In this document: positions 31,198-41,439 of the stretch, in pieces
How positions within the stretch are numbered: position 1 is the stretch's first letter
How the letters are laid out: each line of letters begins with the position of its first letter
Origin: Chloroflexota bacterium
GTDB lineage: Bacteria > Chloroflexota > Dehalococcoidia > Lucifugimonadales > QGNO01
Length of the DNA stretch: 64,000 bases
NCBI GenBank assembly: GCA_003228195.2
Contig: QGNO01000004.1
Span: forward strand, 1-64,000
Direction of reading: 5' to 3'
Position numbers and translations under genes: made by a program
The notes under the pieces: model-generated
What the model saw: only the letters and a program-made list of their open reading frames with translations
The model's database searches: none
Told to the model about the DNA's origin: nothing

Positions 31198-31896
31198 CTA
31201 CACACTATGCTGAGTCAGTATCTTCTTAAATTCTTGAACGTCCAAAGCATCTCTCCTCTCTTGATATGCAATGCTTCCTCCTGAAATAATTCCTACACGA
31301 TCAGCCAACCTAAATCCAAACTCGACATTATGGGTGGTCATTATTAAGCTAGACTTCACGCTTTTAACTATGTTAACTAAAATTTCAATCGCTTCTTGGT
31401 CCAAGCCAGTTTCTGGCTCATCCATAATCAGTATTGACGGGCTATGAATCAGAGCCCGAGCCAAGGAGAAACGTTTCTGCATTCCGTGCGATAAGGTCCG
31501 CGTTCTTACATGCAACTTATCTGAAATCCCTATCATTTCAGCCAAATACATGATGCGTTCAGTCAAATGGTCCACTCTAAACATCTTTCCAAAGAATCTT
31601 AGATTTTCGTAGCCAGTTAAATCGTCGTAAAGAAGATATTGATGAGTCAATACACCAATATTTTGTCTTACCCGAACTCCATGTTTTGGCAGTTCCATTC
31701 CATCGATCTCTATAAAGCCTGAAGTAGGCTTAATTAAAGTAGCAAGCATCCTAACCAACGTGGTCTTACCTGATCCGTTGGCACCAAACAATACTAACCT
31801 CTCACCAACATTCACGCTTAGATTTAAGTCGCGCAGTATTGGAGCCTCATCGTAAGACTTGGTAACTGATTGAAGTCGTGCCGCTTGTTCTGTCAT
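31198..31896 (-). CDS. ccmA: Heme exporter ATPase CcmA
   Basis: A 232-residue ABC ATPase. Walker A GANGSGKTT (38-46), Q-loop LTHQYLLYDDLTG, signature LSHGMQKRFSLARAL and Walker B ILIMDEPETGLD are all there. It opens the ccmABCD unit, which fixes its identity; the ATPase alone could be read as a generic ABC protein. It is divergent from the sulfite-oxidase-like gene with only about 50 bases between, so the two promoters must overlap. Confidence 0.93.
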   Translation of the reverse strand: MTEQAARLQSVTKSYDEAPILRDLNLSVNVGERLVLFGANGSGKTTLVRMLATLIKPTSGFIEIDGMELPKHGVRVRQNIGVLTHQYLLYDDLTGYENLRFFGKMFRVDHLTERIMYLAEMIGISDKLHVRTRTLSHGMQKRFSLARALIHSPSILIMDEPETGLDQEAIEILVNIVKSVKSSLIMTTHNVEFGFRLADRVGIISGGSIAYQERRDALDVQEFKKILTQHSV

Positions 31897-31948
31897 GTTG
31901 ACTAAAATATAAACTACTCAGGGTATTAGCCACAACTAAACTTTACAC

Positions 31949-32599
31949 GTGTTGACAATAAAAGGTATCTTTACATACAAGAATGTGAGGTCAATTGTGC
32001 TTAGAAAATTAGGTAAATCAACTGTTGTGCCAAATAATCTAAACTCGGATATTCCGCCTGGTCAATCCGTTACGCAGAAATTTCCTATATTAACTTACGG
32101 CCAAACCCCCGAAGTAAGCCAAGATACATGGGCCTTTAGGGCGTTTGGTTCGGTCACTGAAGAGCTAGAAATAGATTTCAAGACCCTGCTTTCAATGACT
32201 CAAACACAGTTAACCAGGGACTTCCACTGTGTCACTCAATGGAGCAATCTCGACAATCTGTGGGAAGGTGTGCAATTTAGGGAGATCCTGAATCTTATAA
32301 AGTTCAAGCCAGAAGCCAGACACGTTATGGTGCACTGTTACGGTGGCTACAGCACTAACTTAACAATCGACACGCTTATGGAGAGTGACGTGCTGCTTGC
32401 TCACAAGCACAATGGTGAAGTACTCACCCCAGAACATGGTAGTCCGGTAAGACTCCTAGTGCCTTCCAGATACGGCTGGAAAAGCGCTAAGTGGGTTAGT
32501 GGAGTAGAGTTTATGTGTATCGCCCAACCTGGATTTTGGGAAAAATTAGGCTATCACAACAACGGAGATCCTTGGAAAGAACAACGCTACCAATTGTGA
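31949..32599 (+). CDS. Sulfite-oxidase-like molybdopterin protein
   Basis: A 216-residue protein with only the molybdenum-cofactor domain of the sulfite oxidase family (PF00174). The cofactor Cys is Cys94 in TRDFHCVTQWSNLDNLWEGV; HKHNGEVLTPEHGSPVRLLV and YGWKSAKWVSGVEF are family blocks. It has no heme or dimerisation domain and no Tat signal, so it is probably cytoplasmic, like short YedY relatives. The start is unsure: the TTG at 31949 is used, but the GTG at 31985 also fits the family start. Confidence 0.84.
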   Translation: MLTIKGIFTYKNVRSIVLRKLGKSTVVPNNLNSDIPPGQSVTQKFPILTYGQTPEVSQDTWAFRAFGSVTEELEIDFKTLLSMTQTQLTRDFHCVTQWSNLDNLWEGVQFREILNLIKFKPEARHVMVHCYGGYSTNLTIDTLMESDVLLAHKHNGEVLTPEHGSPVRLLVPSRYGWKSAKWVSGVEFMCIAQPGFWEKLGYHNNGDPWKEQRYQL

Positions 32600-32601
32600 T
32601 G

Positions 32602-32622
32602 CTTGAGTCTCATCTAATCAAG
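32602..32622. promoter_or_regulatory. HAIR-like operator for HspR
   Basis: CTTGAGT-N7-AATCAAG at 32602-32622. The known HspR operator HAIR is CTTGAGT-N7-ACTCAAG, so 13 of 14 defined bases match with the exact spacing. It lies about 84 bases before the -35 box of the hspR-grpE-dnaK promoter. Confidence 0.75.
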
Positions 32623-32705
32623 ACGACCCTAAAGATGAAACCTCGACTCCATTCAACAGATTCGATCGAATAGTAGTGGGCCAAGCGATGCTTCGGAGCA
32701 ACACA

Positions 32706-32734
32706 TTGACATGCCTCGTATCAACTTTTATAAT
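32706..32734 (+). promoter_or_regulatory. Strong promoter of hspR-grpE-dnaK
   Basis: Perfect TTGACA (32706-32711), 17-base spacer and perfect TATAAT (32729-32734), about 40 bases before the hspR ATG. A consensus promoter under a repressor fits a heat-shock operon. Confidence 0.85.
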
Positions 32735-32776
32735 ACGCTAGGTAGCCAATAGGTTTATTTTCCTCAATAGCACACA

Positions 32777-33286
32777 ATGCGAAACCAATTCAGAAAACAT
32801 GTGGCCCTTAGAGAGAATGGACAAGAGCAGGTTAATAGTTTTATCCCGCCTGAATTTCCCGGAAGGACAATTCCGCAGGACAGAAATAATGATCAGTCTG
32901 TATTTTCAGATGAAGAAAATAAAGGGTCGTATGAAGGTTTGTACATAATCAGCGTCGCAGCGCGATTGCTCGAAATGCACCCTCAAACCCTTCGTAAATA
33001 CGAAAGGGCTGGACTCATAAGCCCGCCCAGAACTATTGGGAAACTTAGACTATATTCTAAGCAAGATATTGTAAGGCTGAGGTTTATAAAGCACCTTGTA
33101 GATGACCTGCGGATGAATCTAGCGGGGGTCGACCTAGTACTTGAATTATTAGGGCATATGATACAGGCTAGGGAAAAAATTATAACTGTAGAGATAGAAA
33201 CAGGCCTAAAGACTATGATAGCCCGAGAATTTGACCGGTTACTCCAAATACTCAACATCAATACTTCCAACCAGGAATATCCTTAA
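32777..33286 (+). CDS. hspR: Heat-shock repressor HspR (MerR family)
   Basis: A 169-residue MerR-type regulator. The winged helix-turn-helix reads [20 protein letters not shown], then [18 protein letters not shown], then VDLVLELL, as in HspR. It has a polar 50-residue N-terminal extension not usual in HspR. HspR binds HAIR sites with DnaK as co-repressor, and a HAIR-like site lies upstream. The gene is first in the operon; in Streptomyces and Mycobacterium it is last, after dnaJ. Confidence 0.86.
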   Translation: MRNQFRKHVALRENGQEQVNSFIPPEFPGRTIPQDRNNDQSVFSDEENKGSYEGLYIISVAARLLEMHPQTLRKYERAGLISPPRTIGKLRLYSKQDIVRLRFIKHLVDDLRMNLAGVDLVLELLGHMIQAREKIITVEIETGLKTMIAREFDRLLQILNINTSNQEYP

Positions 33287-33318
33287 GCCAAGTGATAATC
33301 CTTTTAGGAGACAATAAC

Positions 33319-33855
33319 ATGCCAAAAAAACCGAAGAAACTCACGGAAAACGTTGATCTCACTCTCTCTGAAATCACAGAGCTAACCGCCAAATTAGAAG
33401 AAAGAGACAGGGAATGCGGTCAGTTTCGAGAAATGGCACAGCGCGCCCAAGCAGACCTGGAAAATTACAAAAAGAAAATCGCTGATGAAATGCAGGCTGT
33501 ATCTCAATCGACTACATCCCGTATTCTGACCAAATTGTTACCCATTTTGGACGACTTACAAAGAGCATTTGAGCAAGACAATAAAGATAAAGCAACAAAC
33601 GAATGGATCAATGGCATTCAACTGATAGAGAGGAATATTTACAGCCTCATGGAATCGGAGGGAGTAACATTAATCGATCCCAAAGGGTTACCCTTTGACC
33701 CATGGCAACATGAAGGAGTCATCTCATTAGAAAGTGACGAGTTCGAGCCAGGAACTGTAGTTGAGGTAATAAGGAAAGGATACAAATTGCACAACAAGGT
33801 GTTGAGAGCCGCACAAGTAGGCATAGCCAAGGACCCTGTGCCGGAAGAGGACTAG
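33319..33855 (+). CDS. grpE: Nucleotide exchange factor GrpE
   Basis: About 178 residues: an N-terminal long helix (ELTAKLEERDRECGQFREMA, then RAQADLENYKKKIADEM) and the C-terminal beta wing (PFDPWQHEGVI, then VEVIRKGYKLHNKVLRAAQV). It releases ADP from DnaK. The ATG at 33319 is chosen because AGGAG lies 8 bases before it; the frame is open to a GTG at 33292. It lies between hspR and dnaK. Confidence 0.94.
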   Translation: MPKKPKKLTENVDLTLSEITELTAKLEERDRECGQFREMAQRAQADLENYKKKIADEMQAVSQSTTSRILTKLLPILDDLQRAFEQDNKDKATNEWINGIQLIERNIYSLMESEGVTLIDPKGLPFDPWQHEGVISLESDEFEPGTVVEVIRKGYKLHNKVLRAAQVGIAKDPVPEED

Positions 33856-33900
33856 CCCATATAAGTTGCGCTACAAACACCACTAAAATGGAGGATAAGA

Positions 33901-35811
33901 ATGGCGAAAGTAATAGGAATAGATCTTGGAACAACCAATTCCGCTATGGCTGTAATGGAGGCTGGAGAACCAGAGGTCATTGAAAACATGGAGGGTGCCC
34001 GCACCACTCCATCTACCATTGGCCTCAACACTAAGACCGATGAGCGATATGTTGGGCAGGCAGCAAAGAGACAAGCGGTAACCAATCCGGATAATACCAT
34101 TTTCTCTATAAAAAGATTCATGGGTCGGAAGTTCGATGAAGTTTCAAAAGAAATAAAGCTCACCCCATACAAGGTAGTCAAAGAAAAGGGAGGCGATGCC
34201 CATGTGCAATTTGGTGACAAGGCAATGTCGCCACCTGAACTTTCAGCAATGATACTTCGAAAGCTTAAAGAGGATGCCGAAACTAAGCTGGGAGAACCTG
34301 TAACACAAGCAGTGATAACCGTTCCTGCCTATTTCAACGATAGCCAACGCAATGCAACCAAAGATGCTGGGAGAATAGCTGGCTTAGAAGTATTGAGAAT
34401 CATCAACGAGCCTACAGCGGCATCATTAGCCTATGGATTGGACAAAAAAGGCGATCAAACCATAGCTGTTTATGATCTTGGAGGAGGCACTTTCGACGTG
34501 TCCATACTCCAAATAGGTGAAGGCGTTTTTGAAGTTAAATCAACAAACGGAGACACTCAACTGGGTGGCGACGATTTTGATCAAAGAATCATGAACTGGA
34601 TTGTTAGTGAATTTAAAAAAGACCAAGGAATTGACTTAACAGAGGATCGGATGGCACTTCAAAGACTGAAGGAAGCCGCAGAGAAGTCAAAAATTGAGCT
34701 GTCAAACGTCATGCAAACTGAAATAAATTTACCCTTCATTACAGCGGATGCCTCAGGGCCCAAACACTTAAACATGACTCTTTCTCGCTCAAAACTGGAA
34801 CAACAAATTAGTGATCTAGTTGAGCGCACTGCAGCACCATGCAAACAGGCACTGAAAGATGCTGGCTTTACAGCAAAAGACATAAATGAAGTGATACTGG
34901 TGGGAGGCATGACTCGCATGCCGGTCGTTCAGGAGAAAGTTAAGGAACTTTTTGGAAAGGACCCACATAAGGGGGTTAATCCAGACGAGGTAGTGGCCTT
35001 GGGAGCAGCCATACAAGCGGGAGTGCTGAAGGGAGATGTACGTGATATTCTCCTCTTGGATGTCACTTCTCTAACACTTGGCATAGAAACACTCGGTGGT
35101 GTTTCCACTACACTCATACCTAGGAATACCACCATACCCACTTCAAAGAGTGAGACTTTCACCACTGCAGCCGACAACCAAAGTTCAGTCGAAGTACACG
35201 TCCTGCAAGGCGAACGCACTATGGCTACAGAAAACAAGTCGATAGGAAGATTCATGCTCGACGGAATCCTCCCAGCACCGCGTGGAGTGCCTCAAGTAGA
35301 AGTCACATTCGACATCGATGCGAACGGTATATTGAACGTTTCAGCTAAAGACCGTGGAACCGGCAAAGAACAAAGCATCACGATTGCAGCTAGTTCAGGT
35401 TTGGATAAGGATGAGGTAGAAAAACTCGTGCAGGAAGCGGAGGCAAATGCCGAGGAAGATAAAAAACGTAGAGAAGAAATAGGAACGCGCAATGCAGCCG
35501 ACAGCCTCGTATACAATGCAGACAAAATGTTGAGCGAAAACAAGGATAAAATCCCAGAAGATCTGCAAAAAGAGGTCAGCCTCAAGATAGAGACTCTGCG
35601 CACCGCATTATCTTCAGGTTCCGATATTGATTCAATTAGCCTAGCACTAAACGATCTCCAAGAATCGCTGCAAAAAATGGGGGCCGCAGTGTACAGCCAA
35701 CAGCCTGAGCCTGAGCCTGAGCCTGAGTCAGATTCAACAACAGAATCTGAAACAAAAGACGATACAGATACACCTGATGACACAGTAGAGGGCGAATTTC
35801 GGGAAGTCTAA
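33901..35811 (+). CDS. dnaK: Chaperone DnaK (Hsp70)
   Basis: A 636-residue Hsp70. ATPase domain: [66 protein letters not shown]. Substrate domain: [16 protein letters not shown] and [20 protein letters not shown]. Helical lid, then a Pro-Glu repeat and acidic tail ending GEFREV. GGAGG lies before the ATG. No dnaJ follows in this window, so the co-chaperone must be elsewhere. Confidence 0.97.
   Translation: MAKVIGIDLGTTNSAMAVMEAGEPEVIENMEGARTTPSTIGLNTKTDERYVGQAAKRQAVTNPDNTIFSIKRFMGRKFDEVSKEIKLTPYKVVKEKGGDAHVQFGDKAMSPPELSAMILRKLKEDAETKLGEPVTQAVITVPAYFNDSQRNATKDAGRIAGLEVLRIINEPTAASLAYGLDKKGDQTIAVYDLGGGTFDVSILQIGEGVFEVKSTNGDTQLGGDDFDQRIMNWIVSEFKKDQGIDLTEDRMALQRLKEAAEKSKIELSNVMQTEINLPFITADASGPKHLNMTLSRSKLEQQISDLVERTAAPCKQALKDAGFTAKDINEVILVGGMTRMPVVQEKVKELFGKDPHKGVNPDEVVALGAAIQAGVLKGDVRDILLLDVTSLTLGIETLGGVSTTLIPRNTTIPTSKSETFTTAADNQSSVEVHVLQGERTMATENKSIGRFMLDGILPAPRGVPQVEVTFDIDANGILNVSAKDRGTGKEQSITIAASSGLDKDEVEKLVQEAEANAEEDKKRREEIGTRNAADSLVYNADKMLSENKDKIPEDLQKEVSLKIETLRTALSSGSDIDSISLALNDLQESLQKMGAAVYSQQPEPEPEPESDSTTESETKDDTDTPDDTVEGEFREV
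35704..35727 (+). repeat. Hexamer repeat in the dnaK tail
   Basis: Four tandem copies of CCTGAG encode Pro-Glu repeats in the disordered C-terminal tail of DnaK. Copy number could vary between strains without a frameshift. Confidence 0.85.
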
Positions 35812-35819
35812 AGATTTAG

Positions 35820-36152
35820 ACAAATTCAACAATAGTAGCTGAAATTCATGGTGGAACAAATTACCTCAATCAAATTATAGATATCCCATATCATTCTTTT
35901 GAACGGAACGGAAAACTGATTTATGATACGGAACCAGACAAATGGGGGGCAGCCGCACTCAGCCTGATGGTTGCACATGGCATGATAACTAAACAGTCGA
36001 TCTTGGATGAAAGTCTTTTTCACGAATGCGCAAGAGAGCTAGTTTTCGGCAACAGCAACCCAAATATGCAGCATATCAAAGACTCTTGGCATTTGACCGA
36101 GAATAACGAACACAATTATAAATTTAAAGCACAGGCGCTAAGAATTAGTTAA
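35820..36152 (+). CDS. Possible gene or remnant downstream of dnaK
   Basis: An open frame of 110 codons with protein-like composition (EIHGGTNYLNQIIDIPYHSF, LIYDTEPDKWGAAALSLMVA and DESLFHECARELVF) but no standard start before an ATG at 35967, which would leave 61 residues. An ATT at 35844 is the only other near candidate. No ribosome-binding site and no recognised family. It begins right after dnaK and may be a truncated gene. Confidence 0.3.
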   Translation, partial: TNSTIVAEIHGGTNYLNQIIDIPYHSFERNGKLIYDTEPDKWGAAALSLMVAHGMITKQSILDESLFHECARELVFGNSNPNMQHIKDSWHLTENNEHNYKFKAQALRIS

Positions 36153-37277
36153 CTACATATGATAGGGAAATATTGTTTTCTTAACGGCTTCAACACTTAT
36201 TTCTGCAAATTGCCTGGTCGCTTCAACCACTTTAACAGGAAGTTCAGGAGTGAACACGTCTCTTAATTTTTCTATGCCGAGATGGTCTTTTTGCGATTCC
36301 GGCAAATGGTCCGATAAGCATTGATCGGACATTACACCATATGCCAAAGACCAACACCTAGCAACTGCAGACAAATTGTAACCTCCACCACCCAACGCTA
36401 TCCAAGGCAAGCCTTGTGCAATTGTTTTTATTGATTGAATTATCGACACAAATCCCTCACTAGTTAGATATAAATGGGTCAACGGATCGCCGTGATGCGT
36501 ATCTATTCCCATCTGCGTCACAACACAATCGGGTGCAAAGGCATTAATCAAAGGTGGCACTACATTCTCAAAAGCCCAATTGTAAACCTCATCGCCCGTA
36601 TATGGTGCTAATGGAAGATTGACAGAATAACCTTCCCCGCTACCTATCCCCTTTTCATCTACTGAACCGGTGCCTGGAAAAAGACTTTGGCCAGATTCAT
36701 GCAATGAGATTGTCAATACGGAATCATTATCGTAGAAACTATGCTGTACTCCATCTCCGTGATGGGCATCTATGTCAAGGTATGCGACCCGCAATCCTTT
36801 ATTCAAAAGAGTGTTTATAACTATTGCCGGATCATTGAATATACAGAAGCCGGATGCCGAGGCTGGCATTGCATGATGGAGGCCCCCAGAGATACTAAAC
36901 GCTACATCTACATTGCCTGATAACGCCAAGTCTGCAGCCATCAGTGAGGCTCCAGTCGAGAGTAAGGCAGCTTCATACATTCCCTCATATATCGGATTGT
37001 CGCCAGCCGTTGAAAACCCGAATACAGTCGCATTTTCCACAGCAGCCCCTAAACTTAAGCTCTTTACCATGTTCAGATAATCACACGTATGACTAGAAAG
37101 TATCTCTTCATCAGTTGCCCCACTTGGTTTGATCACATTTGAATATCTGCTTGAAAATGCTCCCAACGCATCTAATAGATCATGCGTCCATTTCAACCTA
37201 ATCGGGCGCATGGGATGACCATCTCTTAGCACATGCTTAGAAAGTTCCTCAGAGTATATAAAAGCTGCCCTTGCCAA
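36153..37277 (-). CDS. AcuC-like histone-deacetylase-family protein
   Basis: A 374-residue member of the zinc-dependent deacetylase family (PF00850), most like AcuC of Bacillus, which deacetylates acetyl-CoA synthetase. The catalytic blocks are SISGGLHHAMPASASGFCIF, YLDIDAHHGDGVQHSFYD (zinc ligands Asp and His), and ALGGGGYNLSAVARCW with a later Tyr. The N-terminal AFIYSEELSKHVLRDGHPMR is typical. No acsA is nearby, so the substrate is uncertain; acetylpolyamines are an alternative, given speD-speE in the window. Confidence 0.88.
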   Translation of the reverse strand: MARAAFIYSEELSKHVLRDGHPMRPIRLKWTHDLLDALGAFSSRYSNVIKPSGATDEEILSSHTCDYLNMVKSLSLGAAVENATVFGFSTAGDNPIYEGMYEAALLSTGASLMAADLALSGNVDVAFSISGGLHHAMPASASGFCIFNDPAIVINTLLNKGLRVAYLDIDAHHGDGVQHSFYDNDSVLTISLHESGQSLFPGTGSVDEKGIGSGEGYSVNLPLAPYTGDEVYNWAFENVVPPLINAFAPDCVVTQMGIDTHHGDPLTHLYLTSEGFVSIIQSIKTIAQGLPWIALGGGGYNLSAVARCWSLAYGVMSDQCLSDHLPESQKDHLGIEKLRDVFTPELPVKVVEATRQFAEISVEAVKKTIFPYHM

Positions 37278-37809
37278 ATACTCCTCCAGATCCCATAAAA
37301 CTTTTAAGATAACCCACCATTATCATTACACACCAAATATAATCTCGACATCCGAATCAACAATCTGAATATCCCGGCGAGTAGTTTCTATATATGCCAG
37401 TGTACTTTCGAGAATTTGGTTGGCATATCGAACACTTATAGAAACAGATGCAAGGCCTAATACCACTATCTTATGATCCTCAAGCGTATCCGCGAAACGT
37501 TAAACCTATCTTTAACCATCTTACATACAGATTAAGCCACACTGCGCTTACCTTTAAGGCTGCTATTATCAGGCAGCCTGGTCCATATTTTTGCTGAATC
37601 GAAAATCATTATATAAATTCATTCACAGTAATAAGTTTAGTCATTATATCAGCCACATTTTATATCTCAGCTCACATCTTGGAATTCTTGACGGTGTTTG
37701 TGTAAGGCACTACAATCAAGATAATTCCCAAATTAAAAAAAGTAATGCACAACGGCTTAGATCCCAGCCAGTTCACGCGAATGTAGCTTTAAGTTTACCT
37801 GATAGGCTA
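37278..37809. other. Intergenic region between the deacetylase gene and rex
   Basis: AT-rich, with no repeat or RNA gene recognised. The rex frame is open back to a TTG at 37591, but the peptide from there (LYKFIHSNKFSHYISHIL) looks random and unlike Rex, so this is taken as leader DNA holding the two divergent promoters. No clear consensus boxes seen. Confidence 0.4.
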
Positions 37810-38472
37810 ATGACCGCCATGAAAGGATCTGTTAAAGACAGCACCTATACCGAGGTTCCTGAGGTAGTAATTATACGTCTACCTCAATACCTTCGAACAC
37901 TAACTCGCTTACGCAACCAAGGCATAGATGTGGTCAGCTCTCGTCAATTAGGTGATCTTATCCAAATGACACCTGCCCAAATTCGGAAGGACTTAAGTTA
38001 CTTCGGTAGATTTGGCAAACAGGGGCGAGGATACACGATATCAGGCCTTATCAAGCAACTCAGAACTATTCTGGCTCTTAACGAGGAGTGGAAGGTTGGA
38101 TTAGTAGGCATTGGCCGGCTAGGTAGAGCCATTCTAAGCTATCCAGGTTTTTCCTCTGAGGGATTCAAAATTGTCGCGGCCTTTGACAGCGAACCAAGTC
38201 AAGTCGGACAAATGGTGGGTGGCATAATGATTCAACCAATGCATAAGCTGGCTGAAATAATCTCTGCTGAAGGAATCCAAATCTGCATTACAGCCGTTCC
38301 GGCTGACTTTGCTCAATCTGTGATCGACGAACTAATAAGCTCTGGGGTAAAATCCATAGTCAACTACGCCCCAGTGGGAATTCAGGTTCCAGACGATATT
38401 AAGCTACGAAACATCGACCCAGTAATTGCACTACAGTCTATGACTTATTACATAAAAAAGGGTTGCGTTTAA
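37810..38472 (+). CDS. rex: Redox-sensing repressor Rex
   Basis: About 220 residues, the normal length of Rex from the ATG at 37810 (a second ATG at 37819 is also possible). The N-terminal winged helix has IIRLPQYLRTLTRL, SSRQLGDLIQMTPAQIRKDL and SYFGRFGKQGRGY; the NADH-binding Rossmann part has VGLVGIGRLGRAILSYPGF. Rex leaves DNA when NADH is high and controls respiratory and fermentative genes. It is convergent with the ATP synthase operon and overlaps atpC by 4 bases. Confidence 0.93.
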   Translation: MTAMKGSVKDSTYTEVPEVVIIRLPQYLRTLTRLRNQGIDVVSSRQLGDLIQMTPAQIRKDLSYFGRFGKQGRGYTISGLIKQLRTILALNEEWKVGLVGIGRLGRAILSYPGFSSEGFKIVAAFDSEPSQVGQMVGGIMIQPMHKLAEIISAEGIQICITAVPADFAQSVIDELISSGVKSIVNYAPVGIQVPDDIKLRNIDPVIALQSMTYYIKKGCV

Positions 38473-38888
38473 GAGGAAGGATCGCCACGATGCCTTCTCT
38501 TCCTGACTAAATCAATCCTGATCTTGGATCGTTTCATAGAGGCAACAGCCCTTTGTAGATCTACACCTTCGTCAGTACCACTTATTCGCTCTTCAGCCCT
38601 CTTGAGAGCTTCCTCCGCACGTTGTTCGTCAATCTCGTCAGACCGTTCAATTGTATCTGCCAAGACTGTAACGTCGTTAGACATAACCTCTAGAAATCCG
38701 CCACTAACTGCAAGGCACAGGTCTTCCTGATCTGCTATTCGAAGCCGTAGTTCTCCAGGCTGAAGTACGGTCAATAAAGGCGCATGACGAGAAAGAACTC
38801 CCAATTCTCCTTCAACCCCAGGAGCGGAAATTGCATTCACTTCACCGGAATACACCGATCCTTCTGCCGTTACAATATCAAGCTGCAT
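38469..38888 (-). CDS. atpC: ATP synthase epsilon subunit
   Basis: A 139-residue epsilon subunit: a beta sandwich with LDIVTAEGSVYSGEV, ISAPGVEGELGVLSRHAPLL and FLEVMSNDVTVLADT, then a helical C-terminal domain (DEQRAEEALKRAEERIS). It links the gamma rotor to the c-ring. It is the last gene of the operon and overlaps the 3' end of rex on the other strand by 4 bases; no terminator stem is visible there. Confidence 0.94.
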   Translation of the reverse strand: MQLDIVTAEGSVYSGEVNAISAPGVEGELGVLSRHAPLLTVLQPGELRLRIADQEDLCLAVSGGFLEVMSNDVTVLADTIERSDEIDEQRAEEALKRAEERISGTDEGVDLQRAVASMKRSKIRIDLVRKRRHRGDPSS

Positions 38889-38902
38889 ATCACCTATATC
38901 CT

Positions 38903-40318
<1,416 letters not shown>

Positions 40319-40344
40319 TCACTCCGTTGTATTAATACAGTTCC

Positions 40345-41214
40345 TTACCCTTCCAATGCGGCAACACCGCCGACAATGTCGAGAAGTTCCTTAGTTATTG
40401 ATTCTTGCCGCACCTTGTTTAACATCAAAGTGAGCGCGTCTATCATTTCGTTAGCGGAATCCGTAGCATTCTGCATTGCCACCATCCGAGCGGACTGCTC
40501 ACTGGCCACAGACTCCAAAATAGCGTGGTAAATCTGCATTTCTACAAACCTGGGCAAAAGTTCACTCAACAGATCTGCACTACGGGGCTCATAAATGTAT
40601 CCTGCTTTTTGACCTGGCTCAAGTTCTGCCGGCTCTACTGGCAAAAGCTTATGCATAACTGGGCGCTGAATAGCAGTGCTAACAAAATAACCATATGCAA
40701 CATGGACCTCGTCCGCAAAACCGCTGGCATAATCCTCTATTGCTATATGACTTATTGGCAAGACCGATTCCAGAGACGGACGATCGCCCATGTCCGAAAA
40801 GAATGCACGAAGATCATTTCCGGTCCTTGCAACAAAATCACGACCTTTCTTCCCTACCCCAACCACACTCACCGAGGCACTGCTGTCCAGAATGAACTGC
40901 CCCAACGATCTATTAAGATTGGAAGGCAAGCCTCCACAAAGCCCTCTATCAGGGGTTACATGGATTACCTCAATACGCTTTACTTCTCTTTTGGTCAGTA
41001 AAGGATTAGTCTCTTCGGTATCGGTCGATTGTGCTGCAACATTAGCCAACACCGCTTGCATTTTCTCAGAGTAAGGCCTACCAGAAACGGATAGCTGTTG
41101 AGCCCGTCTCATCTTGGAGGCCGCAATCATCTGCATAGCCTTCGTAATTTTAGCCGTGTTCTGAACGCTTCGAATGCGCCTCCTCAATGTTCTTACATTT
41201 GTTATGGTTGCCAT
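40345..41214 (-). CDS. atpG: ATP synthase gamma subunit
   Basis: A 289-residue central-stalk subunit. The N-terminal helix TNVRTLRRRIRSVQNTAKIT and the C-terminal helix (MQNATDSANEMIDALTLMLN, then KVRQESITKELLDIVGG) form the rotor coiled coil, and VTPDRGLCGGLPSNL is the family block. It starts 2 bases after the 71-residue unknown gene that separates it from atpA. Confidence 0.96.
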   Translation of the reverse strand: MATITNVRTLRRRIRSVQNTAKITKAMQMIAASKMRRAQQLSVSGRPYSEKMQAVLANVAAQSTDTEETNPLLTKREVKRIEVIHVTPDRGLCGGLPSNLNRSLGQFILDSSASVSVVGVGKKGRDFVARTGNDLRAFFSDMGDRPSLESVLPISHIAIEDYASGFADEVHVAYGYFVSTAIQRPVMHKLLPVEPAELEPGQKAGYIYEPRSADLLSELLPRFVEMQIYHAILESVASEQSARMVAMQNATDSANEMIDALTLMLNKVRQESITKELLDIVGGVAALEG

Positions 41215-41216
41215 AA

Positions 41217-41432
41217 CTACCCTTGTCCCTCGTCTTCATATATCCAAGCTATATGGGCAACATTAATGATCGTAGGTAACTTGTCCCCCTCGTCCTTAAC
41301 TAGTAAACAATCGTCCGACCCGCCCAACAAAACGCCAGCAATTTCTTCTATAGAGCCTTCAGTATCTACGTCAGTTACTATTACCACGTTCTTATCCTTA
41401 AAGTACTTTGCAGATTCTTCTATTAAACTCAT
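41217..41432 (-). CDS. Unknown 71-residue protein inside the ATP synthase operon
   Basis: A small acidic protein set between atpA (7 bases before it) and atpG (2 bases after it) on the same strand, so it must be co-expressed. The strand pattern KNVVIVTDVDTEGSIEEIAG, CLLVKDEG and TIINVAHIAWIYED suggests a five-strand beta barrel, perhaps LSm/SH3-like, but this is inference from hydrophobic spacing only. No known F-type ATP synthase subunit has this sequence. The normal order atpA-atpG has nothing between. TAGGAGAGAA lies just before its ATG, so it should be well translated. It may be an assembly or regulatory factor. Confidence 0.75.
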   Translation of the reverse strand: MSLIEESAKYFKDKNVVIVTDVDTEGSIEEIAGVLLGGSDDCLLVKDEGDKLPTIINVAHIAWIYEDEGQG

Positions 41433-41439
41433 TTCTCTC

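Noticed and set aside
32600..32776. CIRCE element for HrcA
   Set aside because: No TTAGCACTC-N9-GAGTGCTAA found; the HAIR-like site fits HspR instead.
37591..37809. 73-residue N-terminal extension of Rex
   Set aside because: The peptide does not look like a domain, and Rex of normal length starts at ATG 37810 or 37819.
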